Notes: generated from the sequence alone by a model not told the origin. Shown: positions 44,119 through 55,589, counted from the stretch's first letter. The stretch: DNA of 64,000 nucleotides from Petaurus breviceps papuanus (GCA_028583685.1 JAMXIF010001253.1:33604829-33668828); one strand, 5' to 3'. Numbers and translations: made by a program.

Positions 44119-45070
44119 AAAGCTTGACATTGAGTATTATTCCATTTTCACAGTGCTACCAGAATCCATTGAAATTTGCCAACTTGGAATTGCCAAATAC
44201 ACAATGGAGCAGAACCTGATCCTTGCATCAAGGGGTGTTATCTACATCCTGCCCTAATTTTTGTAATTCTGTCCTTCTCAACATGAGAGATTGTCTCCTG
44301 GCAGCTGTTTTGAGAATTTGATCTGAGGATAACTCTCATTGACAATGCCATGTTACAGACATCAAAGAGTTTAACATTGACTGGAAACATTAGTACCCAA
44401 GTATCCGACTGCATAATTAAAGGAGGCTTTCTACTGCATAGTTATTTTCTTCACTTACCAGCTTCCTCTGGCTTTCTGCAGAAGATGTCTAGTCTCCCTT
44501 AGGTGTGTCTATCAAACACTGTTGATTGTTATTCAGTGTGAGACTTAGATGACTGATAAAATAAATGAGAAGAATAAACAGCAGAATTAGTTTTTAATTT
44601 CCTTTTTCTCTTGATTGCTCACAGTGTGTGTTTGGAAAGGCATGAAATTATGGCAGTTCTTCTGTATTAGAAATGCCAAGCACTTGTTTAGTTTTCAGTA
44701 CTAAAAAGTGATTCTTTTTTCAAGTCCTGATACCAAACATATAAAAAAAAGACAAGAGACAATATTTTAAAGGGAAAAAGTGAACATAAAATGGCTTCTA
44801 CTTTGTCTTGATGAGCCTCTCTATACAAACTCTTCATGATCATCTCTTAAAATTAAAACACCTGAAGCAATTAGAGAACAATTAAGTATAAAACTTTGTT
44901 AAACAGCCTGTGAATGCAATAGGAGCTTAGAAAAATAGTCTGAGATGCAATAGTTCATAGCTTTATGAAATATTTGAACTTGAATTTAGCTTTGTGGGAT
45001 GATTTTTCAGCTCAACTGAATTCAATTCAATTTGTAGAATGTAGTGTTCATAAATTTAGAAGTTGAAGGT
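44119..45070. other. Repeat-free block, candidate conserved non-coding element
   Basis: Nearly 1 kb without interspersed repeats, AT-rich, with 'gcagaattagtttttaattt' and 'ccttttcatcttgattgctc'-like texture (ctttttctcttgattgctca). No coding signal. Confidence 0.35.
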
Positions 45071-45074
45071 GACT

Positions 45075-45190
45075 AGTTCCAATTTAGCAAATATTTCTTA
45101 AGAACCTATTATTAAAAACACAAGGGGAGACACAACATTAAGATGACATGGTTCCTGTCCTTGGGCTAGTAGGGAGTAATTTGCATACAA
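45075..45190 (-). mobile_element. L2 3' terminus, antisense
   Basis: 'aaatatttcttaagaaccta', 'catggttcctgtccttgggc'. Confidence 0.7.
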
Positions 45191-46020
45191 ACCCTTTATG
45201 GATTTATGATCATATTGATGTAAGTTTTCCTTCCAGTGAAGCAAATTATAATATATTTCTTCTCATGCTGTGACACTTTTCATCAGTGTACTCACTTAAA
45301 TCCTCCATAGAGCATTGATTCAATGCTTGAGACCTTTCACTAGCTCTTTTAAAACTTCTGGGAACCCATGAAACACACCTGAGGTCATGCAAGTCTCTAT
45401 TAAATGTCTTCTTATTCAATATAGACTAAACTTTAAGCCTATTGAGTTTTTTTTTTTTAGGTCCAGATCCTGACCAGCTATCCTGCCTATTTGTGTCATC
45501 TGAAAGCATCTATTTATGGTAATTTTTGTCCAAGTTAATGACAAGTTAAAAAAAATAGGACCAAGGAGAGATTTCTAGGTTATTTTATTAATGACCTTCC
45601 TCCAGGGTGATATCTGTCTATTAATCAGTACCCTTTTGTTTCAGTTATTTAACAGGCTAAACCTACCTTACTGCTATCCAGTAAATATTTTTCAATCTTT
45701 TCTACAATAAAATTATGAAAAACTTTGCAAAATACCTTTTCTAAGTCTAGGTAAGCTATACCTATTGTATAACCTGATATATCAGTCTAGTACAATGTAA
45801 GATATATATGTAATGTGTGTATATGTAGATGTATGTAAATACATATGTACATATACATATATACACACACATATATATATACATATGTACATATACTCAT
45901 ACACTCATATGTATATACTGAGCATCATTCTCCTTGACAGAGAAAATAGAAAGCAGAGCTGTTTCACCTTCACTCCATCATCTGTCATCAATTATCTACC
46001 ACAAGCAATGGTTCAATACA
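45191..46020. other. Unique sequence with a TA/CA microsatellite
   Basis: Microsatellite at about 45800-45925 (atatgtaca/acacat). The rest has no feature I can name. Confidence 0.55.
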
Positions 46021-46024
46021 TTAA

Positions 46025-46140
46025 TAAATTAGAAAGTATTTATTAAGCAACTACTATGTACTTGGCACCATACACTTCAGATATAAAGACAAATAATGAA
46101 ACAAGCCCCTACTCACAGAGTTTATAGCCAATTTAAAAAA
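46025..46140 (-). mobile_element. L2 3' terminus, antisense
   Basis: 'aagtatttattaagcaacta', 'cccctactcacagagtttat'. Confidence 0.75.
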
Positions 46141-46204
46141 AAATCATTTTTCTGATCTCCATTGTAGCTTCATAAAAACTAAAAAAAAAATGCCTTTTTA
46201 TTGT

Positions 46205-46290
46205 CCTTACTATATACATACATATATACACATATTCATGTACATGCATGTATATTTATATACATATACAAACATTTATTTCTTTGAAGC
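46205..46290. repeat. (TACA)n-type microsatellite
   Basis: Imperfect 'tatacatacatatataca' run. Confidence 0.85.
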
Positions 46291-46561
46291 CCAAAATAAT
46301 TTCTGACAATTTTATAGGACCAGAACACCCTTTTTATTTTTAATTATATATTTTATACAAATTTACATATATATTTCCATCACTCTTCAGTTATATGACT
46401 TTAAAAAGTTTGATTATTGAAATGCCTGTATAGTCCCATCAATCTTTTTAGATTCTCCATTTTTTTCTTCATCAGAAAAAAATCATCTTTCTGGCTTTAG
46501 GTTTTCACTTTTGAGAGAATTCTAAGCCCCCTAGGCTAGTTTCCCCTGTAGAGTATTGATT

Positions 46562-46760
46562 GGAATTTCACAATCTCAGGAATTAGAAGGGATGGCAAAA
46601 GTCATCTCTTCCAAACAATATCCTCTATGACATGCCCAACACATGGGTATTCATCCAGTCTTTTCTTGAAGATCTCAAGTGTGGGAAAATCCCTGGTCTT
46701 CCAGGCAGGTTATTCTGTGAGATCATACCTGTTCTTTGCCTTAACTCCTCAGAATCTCTT
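46562..46760 (-). mobile_element. CR1/L3-type LINE 3' end, antisense
   Basis: 'cacaatctcaggaattagaa', 'gggatggcaaaagtcatctc', 'tcatccagtcttttcttgaa', 'aaatccctggtcttccaggc' follow the antisense CR1/L3 pattern known from amniotes. Confidence 0.65.
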
Positions 46761-47212
46761 TCGCCCATGTCCAGTGCTCCCTTCTGTGTCGATCATGAGA
46801 CTGAAGATAGGTCAGCTTCTCCTAAGGTTCCAGTTATTTCTAGTTTGTCAGTCAATACTCTCTTGTTGGTTAGAATCAGTTCTTCACAGATTAAAAGGGT
46901 TTTTTTTTTAAATTTCAGCTTCTGAACAATAAAATTAAAAATTCATCTGTTTTCCTTCTAGTAGAGCGAAATCTCCAGCAAACGTCTGGGTGATTGATTT
47001 CCTATAATCCTGCCTCCATGCCGCCTTAATGCAATGCTTCTGGAAGGCATCATCCAGGTCTCCTTACTCAAGTAATCTGTAATACTTTCTCACCACAATC
47101 TCTCTTCTGTCTCACTTCCATTGATGTTCTATACCATGTTTACCTTTTCTAATCTATTCATTTCCACATAGGACTATAGCTTTTTGGTGTATGATGCTAC
47201 TCTACTACCCCC
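46761..47212. other. No recognised feature
   Basis: Two overlapping plus-strand ORFs (46627-46911, 46632-46925) begin in the CR1/L3 copy and have no domains. Confidence 0.5.
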
Positions 47213-47374
47213 CCCCCCATTTTTTTGGAGGGGGGAGGCAAGGTAATCGGGGTTAAGTGACTTGCCCAAGGTCACACAGCTAGTTAAGTGTCAAGTGTCT
47301 GGGGTCAAATTTGAACTCAGATCCTATTGACTCCAGGGCCTGTCCTTTACTCACTTTACCACCTAGCTGCCCCT
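47213..47374 (-). mobile_element. Marsupial tRNA-derived SINE
   Basis: 'aatcggggttaagtgacttg', 'caaggtcacacagctagtta', 'aaatttgaactcagatccta', 'ttaccacctagctgcccc'. Confidence 0.9.
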
Positions 47375-47837
47375 ACCCTTTAAAACAAAACTAAACAACA
47401 ACAAAAATCCCTAATCTACTCTTTTTCCCTAAGGTAAACTTTTCTATTTTCTTATTTCTGTCATGAACTATATTTATACAAATCTAACTTATATGTGTGA
47501 AATTTTGCCTACCAACTTTAGTTTACTCCCCCTGCCCCCACCATGCATTTTGTTTATTTTGATATAATTAGTGAGTTTCATTACTGCTCTCCTCCTTGAA
47601 TGTCTTCTGTGAATCAGAGTATCTTCTCTGACATTCTTCTTATGTTGTAACTGCTCATTTCTGTGGCAACCTGTTTTATGTGGGAAGTTTTTCTCCCTTT
47701 TGTTGTTCTCCACAAAACTGTAGGAATAAATATCTATCCTGGCACTCCTTAAATACACTCCATCCCAGGCTAAGAAATAAGCATTCCTTGACTCATAAGC
47801 TCATATCTTCTTTGTTCAGTAACAATACGCAGCCCTT
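47375..47837. other. No recognised feature
   Basis: Unique-looking. The 89-codon minus-strand ORF (47489-47758) is rich in Lys/Arg/His and shows no known domain. Confidence 0.5.
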
Positions 47838-48100
47838 GTAGGTCACTGGTAGTACGGTGGATAGAATGCTGGGCCTAGAGTCAGGAAATCATGAGTATAA
47901 ATCCAGCCTCAGACATTTACAAGCCGTGTGATCCTGGGCAAGTAAACTAACTTTCTTTCTGCCTCAGTTTCTCTGATAGTAAAATGGTGATAATAATAGC
48001 ACTTCCCTCATAGGGTTCTTGTGAGGGTCAAATGAGATAAGATTTGTAAAGAGTACTTAGTACCATTTCAGGCACAGAGTGGTCATTATATAAATTATTT
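47838..48100 (+). mobile_element. MIR SINE, near full length
   Basis: 'gtagtacggtggatagaatg', 'gtgtgatcctgggcaagtaa', 'cttgtgagggtcaaatgaga'. Confidence 0.87.
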
Positions 48101-48104
48101 TCCT

Positions 48105-48345
48105 GTTCCATTCCCCTTTAAGGTAAACAAATCACTTTAAATATACTGTTTCATTCAATCCTCACAATAACCCATGTGAGGTAGGTGTTATTATTATCTC
48201 TATTTTGTAGAAAAGGAAACTGGGGCTGAGAGTTCAGTAATTTGTCTAAGGGGGCATAGTTAGAAAGTATATGAGTCAATATTTGAAGTTAGGCCTATAC
48301 TGACTCTGAGTCTAGTACTCTTTTCACTGTGTTGTCTGTCTTCAG
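48105..48345 (-). mobile_element. MIR-type CORE-SINE
   Basis: 'caatcctcacaataacccat', 'agaaaaggaaactggggctg', 'tttcactgtgttgtctgtct'. Confidence 0.8.
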
Positions 48346-48807
48346 GTACTATCTTCTCAAAGAATTATTCACTAAAAATTAAATAGGTGAATGGTTGCCT
48401 TTTTCTTCAAAAACCTTTCATTTTTATAGGCAACAAACAGTGTTGAAAACACCACCTGCTTCCCTAAAATCTTTAGCTTCTTTGTCTAGGTTTCATTATG
48501 CCTAGAGATGCTTGCAACGTTCCTTCTGGTGGTTCTATTTAATTCTCACAGGAATAAGCATAGGTTGATATCATTCTTCAGTTTTGGCCACTCTTTGGCA
48601 TATCTCTGGTCCCTTCTTTCCTCTTCACATTCCCTGGTCTAGCCTGTTCACTTTGCCAATTAGCTTCAGTCAGTCTCCGAGGTTACAATTATGTTGGCAT
48701 AAACCTTTGACATCTCATTTTTCATGAAGTTATATATTTCCTAGTGATTCCAGCTCTTACCTACTCATTAATTATAGGATTCCATATGGAAAGGCACATC
48801 TCCTAGT
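48346..48807. other. No recognised feature
   Basis: Unique-looking sequence. Confidence 0.5.
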
Positions 48808-49060
48808 CATCAATTCATCAACAAGTATTTGTTAATCTTCTTCAATATTACTGGGCACCATGCTAGGCTCTGAACACACAAAGACAAAAAATGAAATGGT
48901 CCCTGACCTGAAGAAGTTCTTTAATTTTATAGGTGGGGAAACTGAATTCTAAGGAAGATTAAGTGATTTGCCTAAGGTTATTTCTTGTTTCTAGGGGAGT
49001 TCAGATTAGAAATCAAATGTCCCTGCTCCTAGTCAAGTGCATTTCCATTCTGGGTGACTT
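48808..49060 (-). mobile_element. L2 terminus then MIR, both antisense
   Basis: L2: 'ttactgggcaccatgctagg', 'atggtccctgacctgaagaa'. MIR: 'aggtggggaaactgaattct', 'ttgcctaaggttatttcttg'. Confidence 0.72.
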
Positions 49061-49227
49061 AGATTTTTAAAAAGTATTTTTCCAAATCCATTTCACTTAA
49101 GAAAGAGGCAGTTGACCCTTGAGTCAGAACAGCACTTATGAAACTATGGGTTAAGACCCCATGTGGGGTTGTGTAACTGAAGTTAGGGACTGTAAAAATT
49201 TGGCAATAGTAGAAGGTTTCTGTGTAC

Positions 49228-49269
49228 TTGTTTCATCTATCTATGTATCTATGTATCTATCTATGTATC

Positions 49270-49314
<45 letters not shown>

Positions 49315-49360
49315 CATATCTATGTATCTATCCATCTATCTACCTATCTATCTACCAAGG
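49228..49360 (+). repeat. (ATCT)n tetranucleotide microsatellite
   Basis: About 130 bases of ATCT/ATGT units with a central pure block at about 49268-49313. Confidence 0.97.
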
Positions 49361-49404
49361 TCATGTGAAAATTTCTTGGGCAAAAAGGGGTGTTAGTGAA
49401 AAAA

Positions 49405-49562
49405 AAACTAAAGAAGCTCTGAGTCAAAGAATCTGGGATCAAATCCAGTGTTACTTGGGCTAGTCCCCTAATCTCCCTGGGCCTCAGTTTCCACTTCTGC
49501 AAAATGAATGTTAGACTAGATGACTTCTCGAGTTGTTTCCATCTCTATATTTATGATTCTGT
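49405..49562 (+). mobile_element. MIR SINE
   Basis: 'gagtcaaagaatctgggatc', 'tccctgggcctcagtttcca', 'ttagactagatgacttctcg'. Confidence 0.83.
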
Positions 49563-50270
49563 AATTAAATGACATCTGATGAGGCTGATGTTCCTTCCTG
49601 CTGCAAAAAGTGGCTTTTTCCCAGGTGAAGGTCATTTTGGGCTGCTGATTTCCAAAAGTATTTGAATCAAAATGAAATTTGTCAAGCTTTTGCTCCTCAA
49701 CTTGTTTAATCATGATTGAAATGTAAAGTCAAAATTTTGAGAGATCCAAGTTTAAACATCCCCATGCTTCATCCCCAATGCTATTATTTCATTGGGATTT
49801 GAAACATGAAACCTTAAAAAAATAGTATTACTTTTCGCCTTCAAGCAGGCACGTAACTCCCATTAACTGCAGAAGGAGGAATTATACATGAGCATGGACA
49901 GGGACGGTAGACAAATAAGTATGCGTGTTCCATTGCAAGATTAACCCAATAGCCTGTGATAGATCTTCCCCAGTCTTTATAGTCTATTAGATCAATAATC
50001 CATTATAGCTCATGCTGGTGATGAGATGACTTTGGGGACTGGTAATGGCATGTGAAACCTTTTGCCTTTAAGCTATGGCTTGTGTCTATTCTCAGGCAAA
50101 TTAAGAATTATTTTGGAGCTTGGAAACTAGGGCCAAGGAAAGCCTGAAGTCTGGGACAAGAGCTTACACATGATACTGTCGCCTAACCATGCAAAAATCG
50201 GTTAGGGCCAATGGATAGGAATGACTTATCAGCTCCTTTGACACTTGAGGATAAACTCTTACAGAACAAC
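49563..50270. other. Repeat-free block, best candidate conserved non-coding element
   Basis: About 700 bases free of repeats and of indel-prone runs, with mixed composition and no long ORF. Passages such as 'tcatgattgaaatgtaaagt', 'taacccaatagcctgtgata' and 'aagaattattttggagcttg' have the texture of ancient enhancers. Inference only. Confidence 0.4.
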
Positions 50271-50274
50271 AACA

Positions 50275-50505
50275 ATGACAATAGCAACAACTAAAATAAT
50301 GTTTATAAAGAACTTTCTATCATCTCATGTATACTCACAAAAAACCTAGGAAGTACTGTTATTGCTCCCATTTTACAGATGAGGAAATCAAGTCAGGAAG
50401 AAGTTAAGTTATTTTCCCAGGGCTACACAGCTAATAGGTGTCCAAAGTCAGATTCTTCCTGATTCTAGACCCACCAGTCTATCTACTTTGCCACCTAGCT
50501 GCCTT
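50275..50505 (-). mobile_element. MIR-type CORE-SINE
   Basis: 'tgtttataaagaactttcta', 'cagatgaggaaatcaagtca', 'tttgccacctagctgcc'. Confidence 0.83.
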
Positions 50506-50579
50506 ATTATTTTTAGCTACTTTAGACTTGACTTTTTCCTCCCACTGTATCAATGTGATACCTGGTTTTGTTCGAGAGA

Positions 50580-50690
50580 AAGCAATGTGGAGTAGTGGAT
50601 AGGGATCCTATCTTAAAGTCTAGATGAACTGAGTTCAAGTCCTGACTCTGACTCATGACTGGCTGTATGATGTCGGGCAACCTCTTATGT
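50580..50690 (+). mobile_element. MIR/tRNA SINE head
   Basis: 'caatgtggagtagtggatag', 'gagttcaagtcctgactctg', 'gtatgatgtcgggcaacctc'. Confidence 0.75.
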
Positions 50691-51150
50691 ACAGTCTCAG
50701 AAACAAAAGAGATCTCAAAGGCTACTTGACCCAGCTTATGTCTGTAAAAGAATTTCCATGCTGACATATCTGAGAAGTGGCTGCACAGGCTTCACTTGAT
50801 GAACTCCAATAAGGAGGGAATCATTAATTCCTAGGGCAACCCAGCTTGGTAGCAGGGTTTTTTTTAAATTTATTTTTGTTTTTCTCACATCAAGTCTAAA
50901 TTTCTCTCTAGAGCTATTCACCCATTCAAGGGCCAAAAAGAATATACCTCCTACCTATTATGGGTAACAACCCTTCAAATACTTGAAACCAGCTACTGTT
51001 TTCTTCCTGAGTCTTCTCTTCTACAGGTGATAAACATCACTAGTTCTTTCCCTGTTGAACTTCTCTTCCTGTACCATGTAATTGCCTAGCATTACTTTTA
51101 ATTGCCATTCCTGAAAATTGTACCAGCATCAATAAAAGTTACCCTTTTAA
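50691..51150 (-). mobile_element. CR1/L3-type LINE, antisense
   Basis: 'gctacttgacccagcttatg', 'gctattcacccattcaaggg', 'cttcaaatacttgaaaccag', 'tcttctacaggtgataaaca' follow antisense CR1/L3 order. Confidence 0.65.
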
Positions 51151-51439
51151 AAAAGAGCGGGTGAACATACTGTTGTCTTGATGGTGGGCAGAAGTCTATT
51201 AGGAAGCTGAACAGTGAAAAAATCATTATAGTGGAAATTACAAGTGGTTATCAGTTGTATATGGAATCAGAGCTATGTTGAAGTGTTCCACAACTGGAGA
51301 TAACACTGTATTTCTGAATTTGCATCTATCGTAATTCTCCCTAACAACTGGAATTGTTCTTATTCTTCCTCAAGGTTATGGTTACTTTAAGTTGATTTTA
51401 ATCAGTATGGTGTCTTGGAAAGACTACAGAAAAGGGAAT
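51151..51439. other. No recognised feature
   Basis: Unique-looking sequence between two antisense LINE pieces. Confidence 0.5.
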
Positions 51440-52515
51440 TAGAAGCACAGGATTTAATTATTTTTAATTAAAATCTATTTTTTCAATGAATGAAAATAGA
51501 TTTTTTTCTTCTTTCAATCTCTACCCCCATCACTTGGGGGAAAACACACAACAAAAACAAACTCTTTATAATAAATATCCATAATTAAGTAAAGAAATTC
51601 CCTTATTGTCCATGTTCAAAACTATGTGCCTCAAGCTGCACCCTGACTCCATCACTTCTCCCTGAAGAAGTGGATTGTATGCTTCAGCATTAGTCCTTTG
51701 AAATCATGATTGATCATTGAATTGACCAAAGTTTTTAAGTCTTTCAAAGTTATTTGTTTTTACAACAATATTGTTATTATAATAATTTCTCTTCATGGTA
51801 TGTTTACTTCACTCTATAGTAGTTTATGTGACTTTCCAGGTTTCATTGAACTTTTCCTTTTCACCAATTCTTATAGCACATTAGTATTTCTTTATATTGA
51901 TATAGTATAATTTGTTTAGCTATTCCTCAATTTATGGATACATCCTTAGTTTATCATTCTTAGCTACTACAAAAAGATTTACTGTAAATACTTTTGTAAA
52001 TATGCATCATTTTCTCCTTTGTTTAGTCTCTTGGAATAGAGACCCCATAGTGATATTGCTAGTACAAAGGGTATGAAAAGTTTAGGGATTGTTTTTTGTC
52101 TTGTTCCAGTTGTTTCCTAGAATTTCTCGACCAATTCACAGTTCTACCCACAGTGCATTAATACACCTATTTCCCCACTATTCCTCTAACATTTGTCATT
52201 TTCCATTTTTGTTAAATTTTTTTTACTAATCTAATGAGTGTAAAGTGGAACTTCAGAAGTGCTTTGCTTTGAATTTTTTGAATTTAATAATAATTTGGAA
52301 CATTTTTCACATGACTATCAATAGCTTAAATTACTTTTGTAGAAAATTTTCTGTTCATATACTTTGATTATCAATTGTCAAATGACTTATTCTTATAAAT
52401 TTGAAATAGTTCATCTTATATCTTAAAAAAATAAGACTTTTATCAGAGCCACTGCTGAAAAGATTTTTCCCTCTTATATTCCTCCTGTCTAATTTTAGCT
52501 GCATTACTCTTATTT
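51440..52515 (-). mobile_element. Old L1 3' end, antisense, about 1 kb
   Basis: Antisense L1 words in order: 'ataatttgtttagctattcc', 'agtgatattgctagtacaaa', 'cattttccatttttgttaaa', 'tcacatgactatcaatagct', 'gattatcaattgtcaaatga', 'aagacttttatcagagccac', 'ctaattttagctgcattact'. The opposite strand matches the sense 3' region of L1-A at 2090-2310. Confidence 0.82.
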
Positions 52516-53045
52516 TAAAAAGTTCTAATTGTTAGGAAATTCTTCCTGATATTAACCCTAAATTCACATCATCACAATTTCTATTTTCTTCTCTGACTTC
52601 TGCCCTCTGGGGTCAAACTGAGCAAACTTAATATGCCCTCTCTCCCCCCCGCCCCATGATATCTTTTAAATACTTGGAGAAAAGAATCATGGTCATCCAT
52701 TATCTTCTCCTGGCTAAACAGTCCAAGTTCTTTAAAGTGATACTTATGGGGGGGGGCTAGGTGGCACAGTGAATAGAGCATCGGCCCTGGAGTCAGGAGG
52801 ACCTGAGTTCAAATCTGGCCTCAGACACTTAACACAAAAACTAGCCTTATGACCTTGGGCAAGTCACTTAATCCCAATTGCCCTAAAAAAAGTGATACTT
52901 ATATAGCATGCACTCTAGGCCAGTCACTATTGGTTGCTCTCTGACTTATCCAAATCCATCCTACACAGTGCTGCTCAGAACTGAACCTAATACTCAAGAT
53001 GCAACTTAAAGTTCATGAATTTGTCCAAGATCACAGAATAGGAGA
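52516..53045 (-). mobile_element. CR1/L3-type LINE, antisense, split by a SINE
   Basis: 'gttaggaaattcttcctgat', 'ttctgccctctggggtcaaa', 'tctcctggctaaacagtcca', then after the SINE 'ctctgacttatccaaatcca', 'tgctcagaactgaacctaat': a well-ordered antisense CR1/L3 3' region. Confidence 0.78.
52748..52888 (+). mobile_element. Marsupial tRNA-derived SINE with perfect target duplication
   Basis: 'gctaggtggcacagtgaata', 'gagttcaaatctggcctcag', 'cttaacacaaaaactagcct', short A tail. Perfect 14-base duplication 'aaagtgatacttat' at 52734-52747 and 52889-52902. The 'acaaaaactagcc' variant matches the SINE at 109-899. Confidence 0.95.
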
Positions 53046-53127
53046 TAGTAGAGTTAAGTCTATGTTCAGTGGTTTTCTATTTTAGGTTCTATTTCTATTG
53101 TAGGTTTTAACACTAGCTTTGAAGTGG

Positions 53128-53430
53128 ATTTAGTATTATGTGGTAGAAAGATCACTGGATCTACAGTCAGAAGACGTGTGTTTTAATCCCAGTTTTGCTG
53201 CTTATTACCAGTGTGACCTTGGCACTCATTTTATAATATCTTGGCATTAGTTTCCTCCTCATCAAATAAATATCAATAATGGTATTTATTTCCAGCATCT
53301 CCAGCATCATTTGATTTAGATGGCCTCTGTATCCCCTTCCAACTCTTCTACATCCTTCAAAAGTTCTGTGATTATGTGAACAAAATAATTCCTATCCTAT
53401 CTCATGGTGCTGTTGTGAAAAAAATTGAAG
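53128..53430 (+). mobile_element. MIR SINE
   Basis: 'tattatgtggtagaaagatc', 'ttaccagtgtgaccttggca', 'ctcatggtgctgttgtgaaa'. Confidence 0.75.
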
Positions 53431-53479
53431 TAATAGGAATGGAGCATAGAGATGCTTGATAAAATTAAAAACAGTCTGC

Positions 53480-53610
53480 AAAGCTAAGGTAGCATTATTT
53501 TTAGGAAGAATGGAGAGGTTTGAGGCATAGAGATATTATGATTTGTCTAAGGGCATTTAGTGTCAGAGTTATGTTTTAACTCAGTTCTACCTTTTCCCAG
53601 CCAAAGCTGG
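53480..53610 (-). mobile_element. MIR fragment
   Basis: 'atgatttgtctaagggcatt', 'tgttttaactcagttctacc'; diverged. Confidence 0.55.
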
Positions 53611-54027
53611 TCTATTTCTAAAATTCTGATCATTTCCAAGACACCTGATAGAAAAGAATCCAGCTCCCCCAAAGGACTGGTTCTCTCTCAATACCTGCTG
53701 AGATAAAAAATAATGTTTCTCAGTAGGATTCTCAGGCCCAAATGAGTGTTATAATGAAAATGCATAATCCTAGGAAATGAAAACATGAAGGAAAGGACAA
53801 GAGGGAATATTGAGGCTCTCTGAGTTATTAAATTTAATCAAATTTATTTTATTTCAAGCATTTACTATCTGCCAAGCCTTGTGAAAGAAAGCAGTGGGAG
53901 AGATAAGAGAAGTAAATGGCTGGGGTCATGTTCCAAAGGACCTTCTAAGTGCCACTGAAGAGATGAGATGGACACATGTAGGGTGGACCCAGGCATCTGA
54001 GCAAGGTTATACTGTTATATATAAAGT
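53611..54027. other. Mostly unique, short antisense L2 piece
   Basis: A reverse L2 terminus at about 53828-53885 (caagcatttactatctgcca); otherwise nothing recognised. Confidence 0.5.
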
Positions 54028-54130
54028 TAAAAGTTCCTTGATTTAAAACTGGAAGGGAACTTGGAGTACTTTAGGTCAACCTTCTTATTTTGCAGATGAA
54101 GAAAGCGAGGCCCACAGAGTTTAAGTGATG
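54028..54130 (-). mobile_element. MIR fragment
   Basis: 'gatttaaaactggaagggaa', 'tttgcagatgaagaaagcga'. Confidence 0.72.
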
Positions 54131-54217
54131 AATACATTGTTCTGACATTGAAGATGTCTTCTCACATGAGGGGTTTGACACCCCCATTAACACCACATTT
54201 GAGCCTCTGTTCTAATA

Positions 54218-54778
54218 CTATGATATCCCATTGATGAGTTGTAAACTCTTCTTTTCCTTGGTATTGGTTGACCCTTTGACACAACATAAAGAATGGTCTG
54301 TTAATTGATGGATAGCTAGTTTCAGACCACCTGAGTTACACTGCTGGACTAGGGTTTTACAAGAGAAGACAATGGAACAGTGACTGAAGATAAAAGGAGG
54401 AGAGGGGCTGCTTACAGATTTGCAGACACCAGAGTCTTTTCTGGAGGGAAGGTGGCACTTTGTGAGACCCGTCCTGGGAGCTGCATCAGCCACAGAGATG
54501 GCAGCCGTTGGAGGCAGCAGCGGTATAGTGAGGAATACTGCATAAAACCAGGAACTGTAGGAACGGTAGTCATCAGTAGTGGATTTGTAGTGAGATGATG
54601 GCAGAAGAATTTCAAGACAGCGAGTAACTTTTGGGCCAAAATCACAACAGAGGAGTAGTCTGAGCCAAATGGACCTGAAAACCAGTAAAGGCATGATGTA
54701 GAAGAATAAAACTAGATCCTGACCTTTACTGGGACTGTGACTTGTGAGAATATTTAGGTTGTGATTAGTGCAACTCAT
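54218..54778 (-). other. 186-codon open frame, no recognised product
   Basis: One of the two longest uninterrupted frames in the window, on the minus strand (MSCTNHNLNILTSHSPSKGQ to LQLINGIS). It shows no domain, signal peptide or repeat I recognise; it has one hydrophobic stretch (LVLFFYIMPLLVFRSIWLRL, about residues 22-41) and a Ser/Pro-rich middle (SSPSPPFIFSHC). The plus strand here is unusually G/A-rich with CpG (cagccgttggaggcagcagc near 54500). The block is free of SINEs and LINEs. It could be an old processed pseudogene, an unrecognised exon region or chance. I would not call it a gene. Confidence 0.2.
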
Positions 54779-54908
54779 TATTGATCATGAGTTCTTTATC
54801 TTTTACTGGTTGTATTGGGAGATAATCAGGGTAGTTTTGCAAGTCTTTTTCTGTGTGTGTAGGTTGATGACTTTGTAAGTCTATATTCTACAACTCTATA
54901 CTTGCCTA

Positions 54909-54910
54909 AA

Positions 54911-54994
<84 letters not shown>

Positions 54995-55103
54995 GACAGA
55001 GACAGAGAGAGAGACAGAGAGACAGAGAGAGACAGAGAGACAGAGAGACAGAGACAGAGAGAGACAGAGAAAGACAGAGAGACAGAGAGAGACAGAGACA
55101 TAT
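54909..55103 (+). repeat. (AG)n-(ACAG)n compound microsatellite
   Basis: Pure AG (about 54910-54952), then ACAG/GACA units to 54995, then a mixed AGAGAC tract. Long Ser/Leu and Arg/Glu/Asp ORFs over it are artefacts. Confidence 0.97.
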
Positions 55104-55317
55104 GAGAAAGACGGAGAGACAGAATCAGAGACCCTCTCCTATGGAGAGATGTGAAAACAAATAAGATAGTCTTTGCTCCCAGTGAATAGATTGGTTATTT
55201 GGAGACTGTAAGATATATATGGACACAAATGAATGTGATACTAAAGAGAATGCGGAAGTTCATAAGGGAAGTACAAAGGGCTTTGAGATCAGAAGAGGGA
55301 TTGATTGTATAGGGAAA
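55104..55317 (-). mobile_element. L2 fragment, antisense
   Basis: 'tttgctcccagtgaatagat', 'ttcataagggaagtacaaag' resemble antisense L2; weak. Confidence 0.45.
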
Positions 55318-55515
55318 GTGGGGTGGTTGAAACAGTGGACTTGTAGTCAGAGGACCTGGAGTCAGCATCTAAGCCTCACTCTCCCACATGTTACTTTTGT
55401 GACATTAGTTACATCTGTTCATTTCTCTGAGACTCTCTTTCCTTAACTTTAAGTTAAGGAGTTGGTTTACATGACTTCTGAGATCCCTTCTATTTCTAAA
55501 TTTGTGATGCCTTGA
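55318..55515 (+). mobile_element. MIR SINE
   Basis: 'cagtggacttgtagtcagag', 'tcatttctctgagactctct', 'gagttggtttacatgacttc'. Confidence 0.78.
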
Positions 55516-55589
55516 AATACTCCAGTCTAGCTGAAATAGAAAATGAAGCGTTGTTTTTTACTGAGCTAAATGTCATGGTATTGATAAGC

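Noticed and set aside
46627-46925. Two overlapping plus-strand ORFs of 94 and 97 codons
   Set aside because: They begin inside an antisense CR1/L3 fragment and have no domain.
54826-55105. Ser/Leu-rich and Arg/Asp/Glu-rich ORFs
   Set aside because: Both are readings of the AG/ACAG microsatellite.
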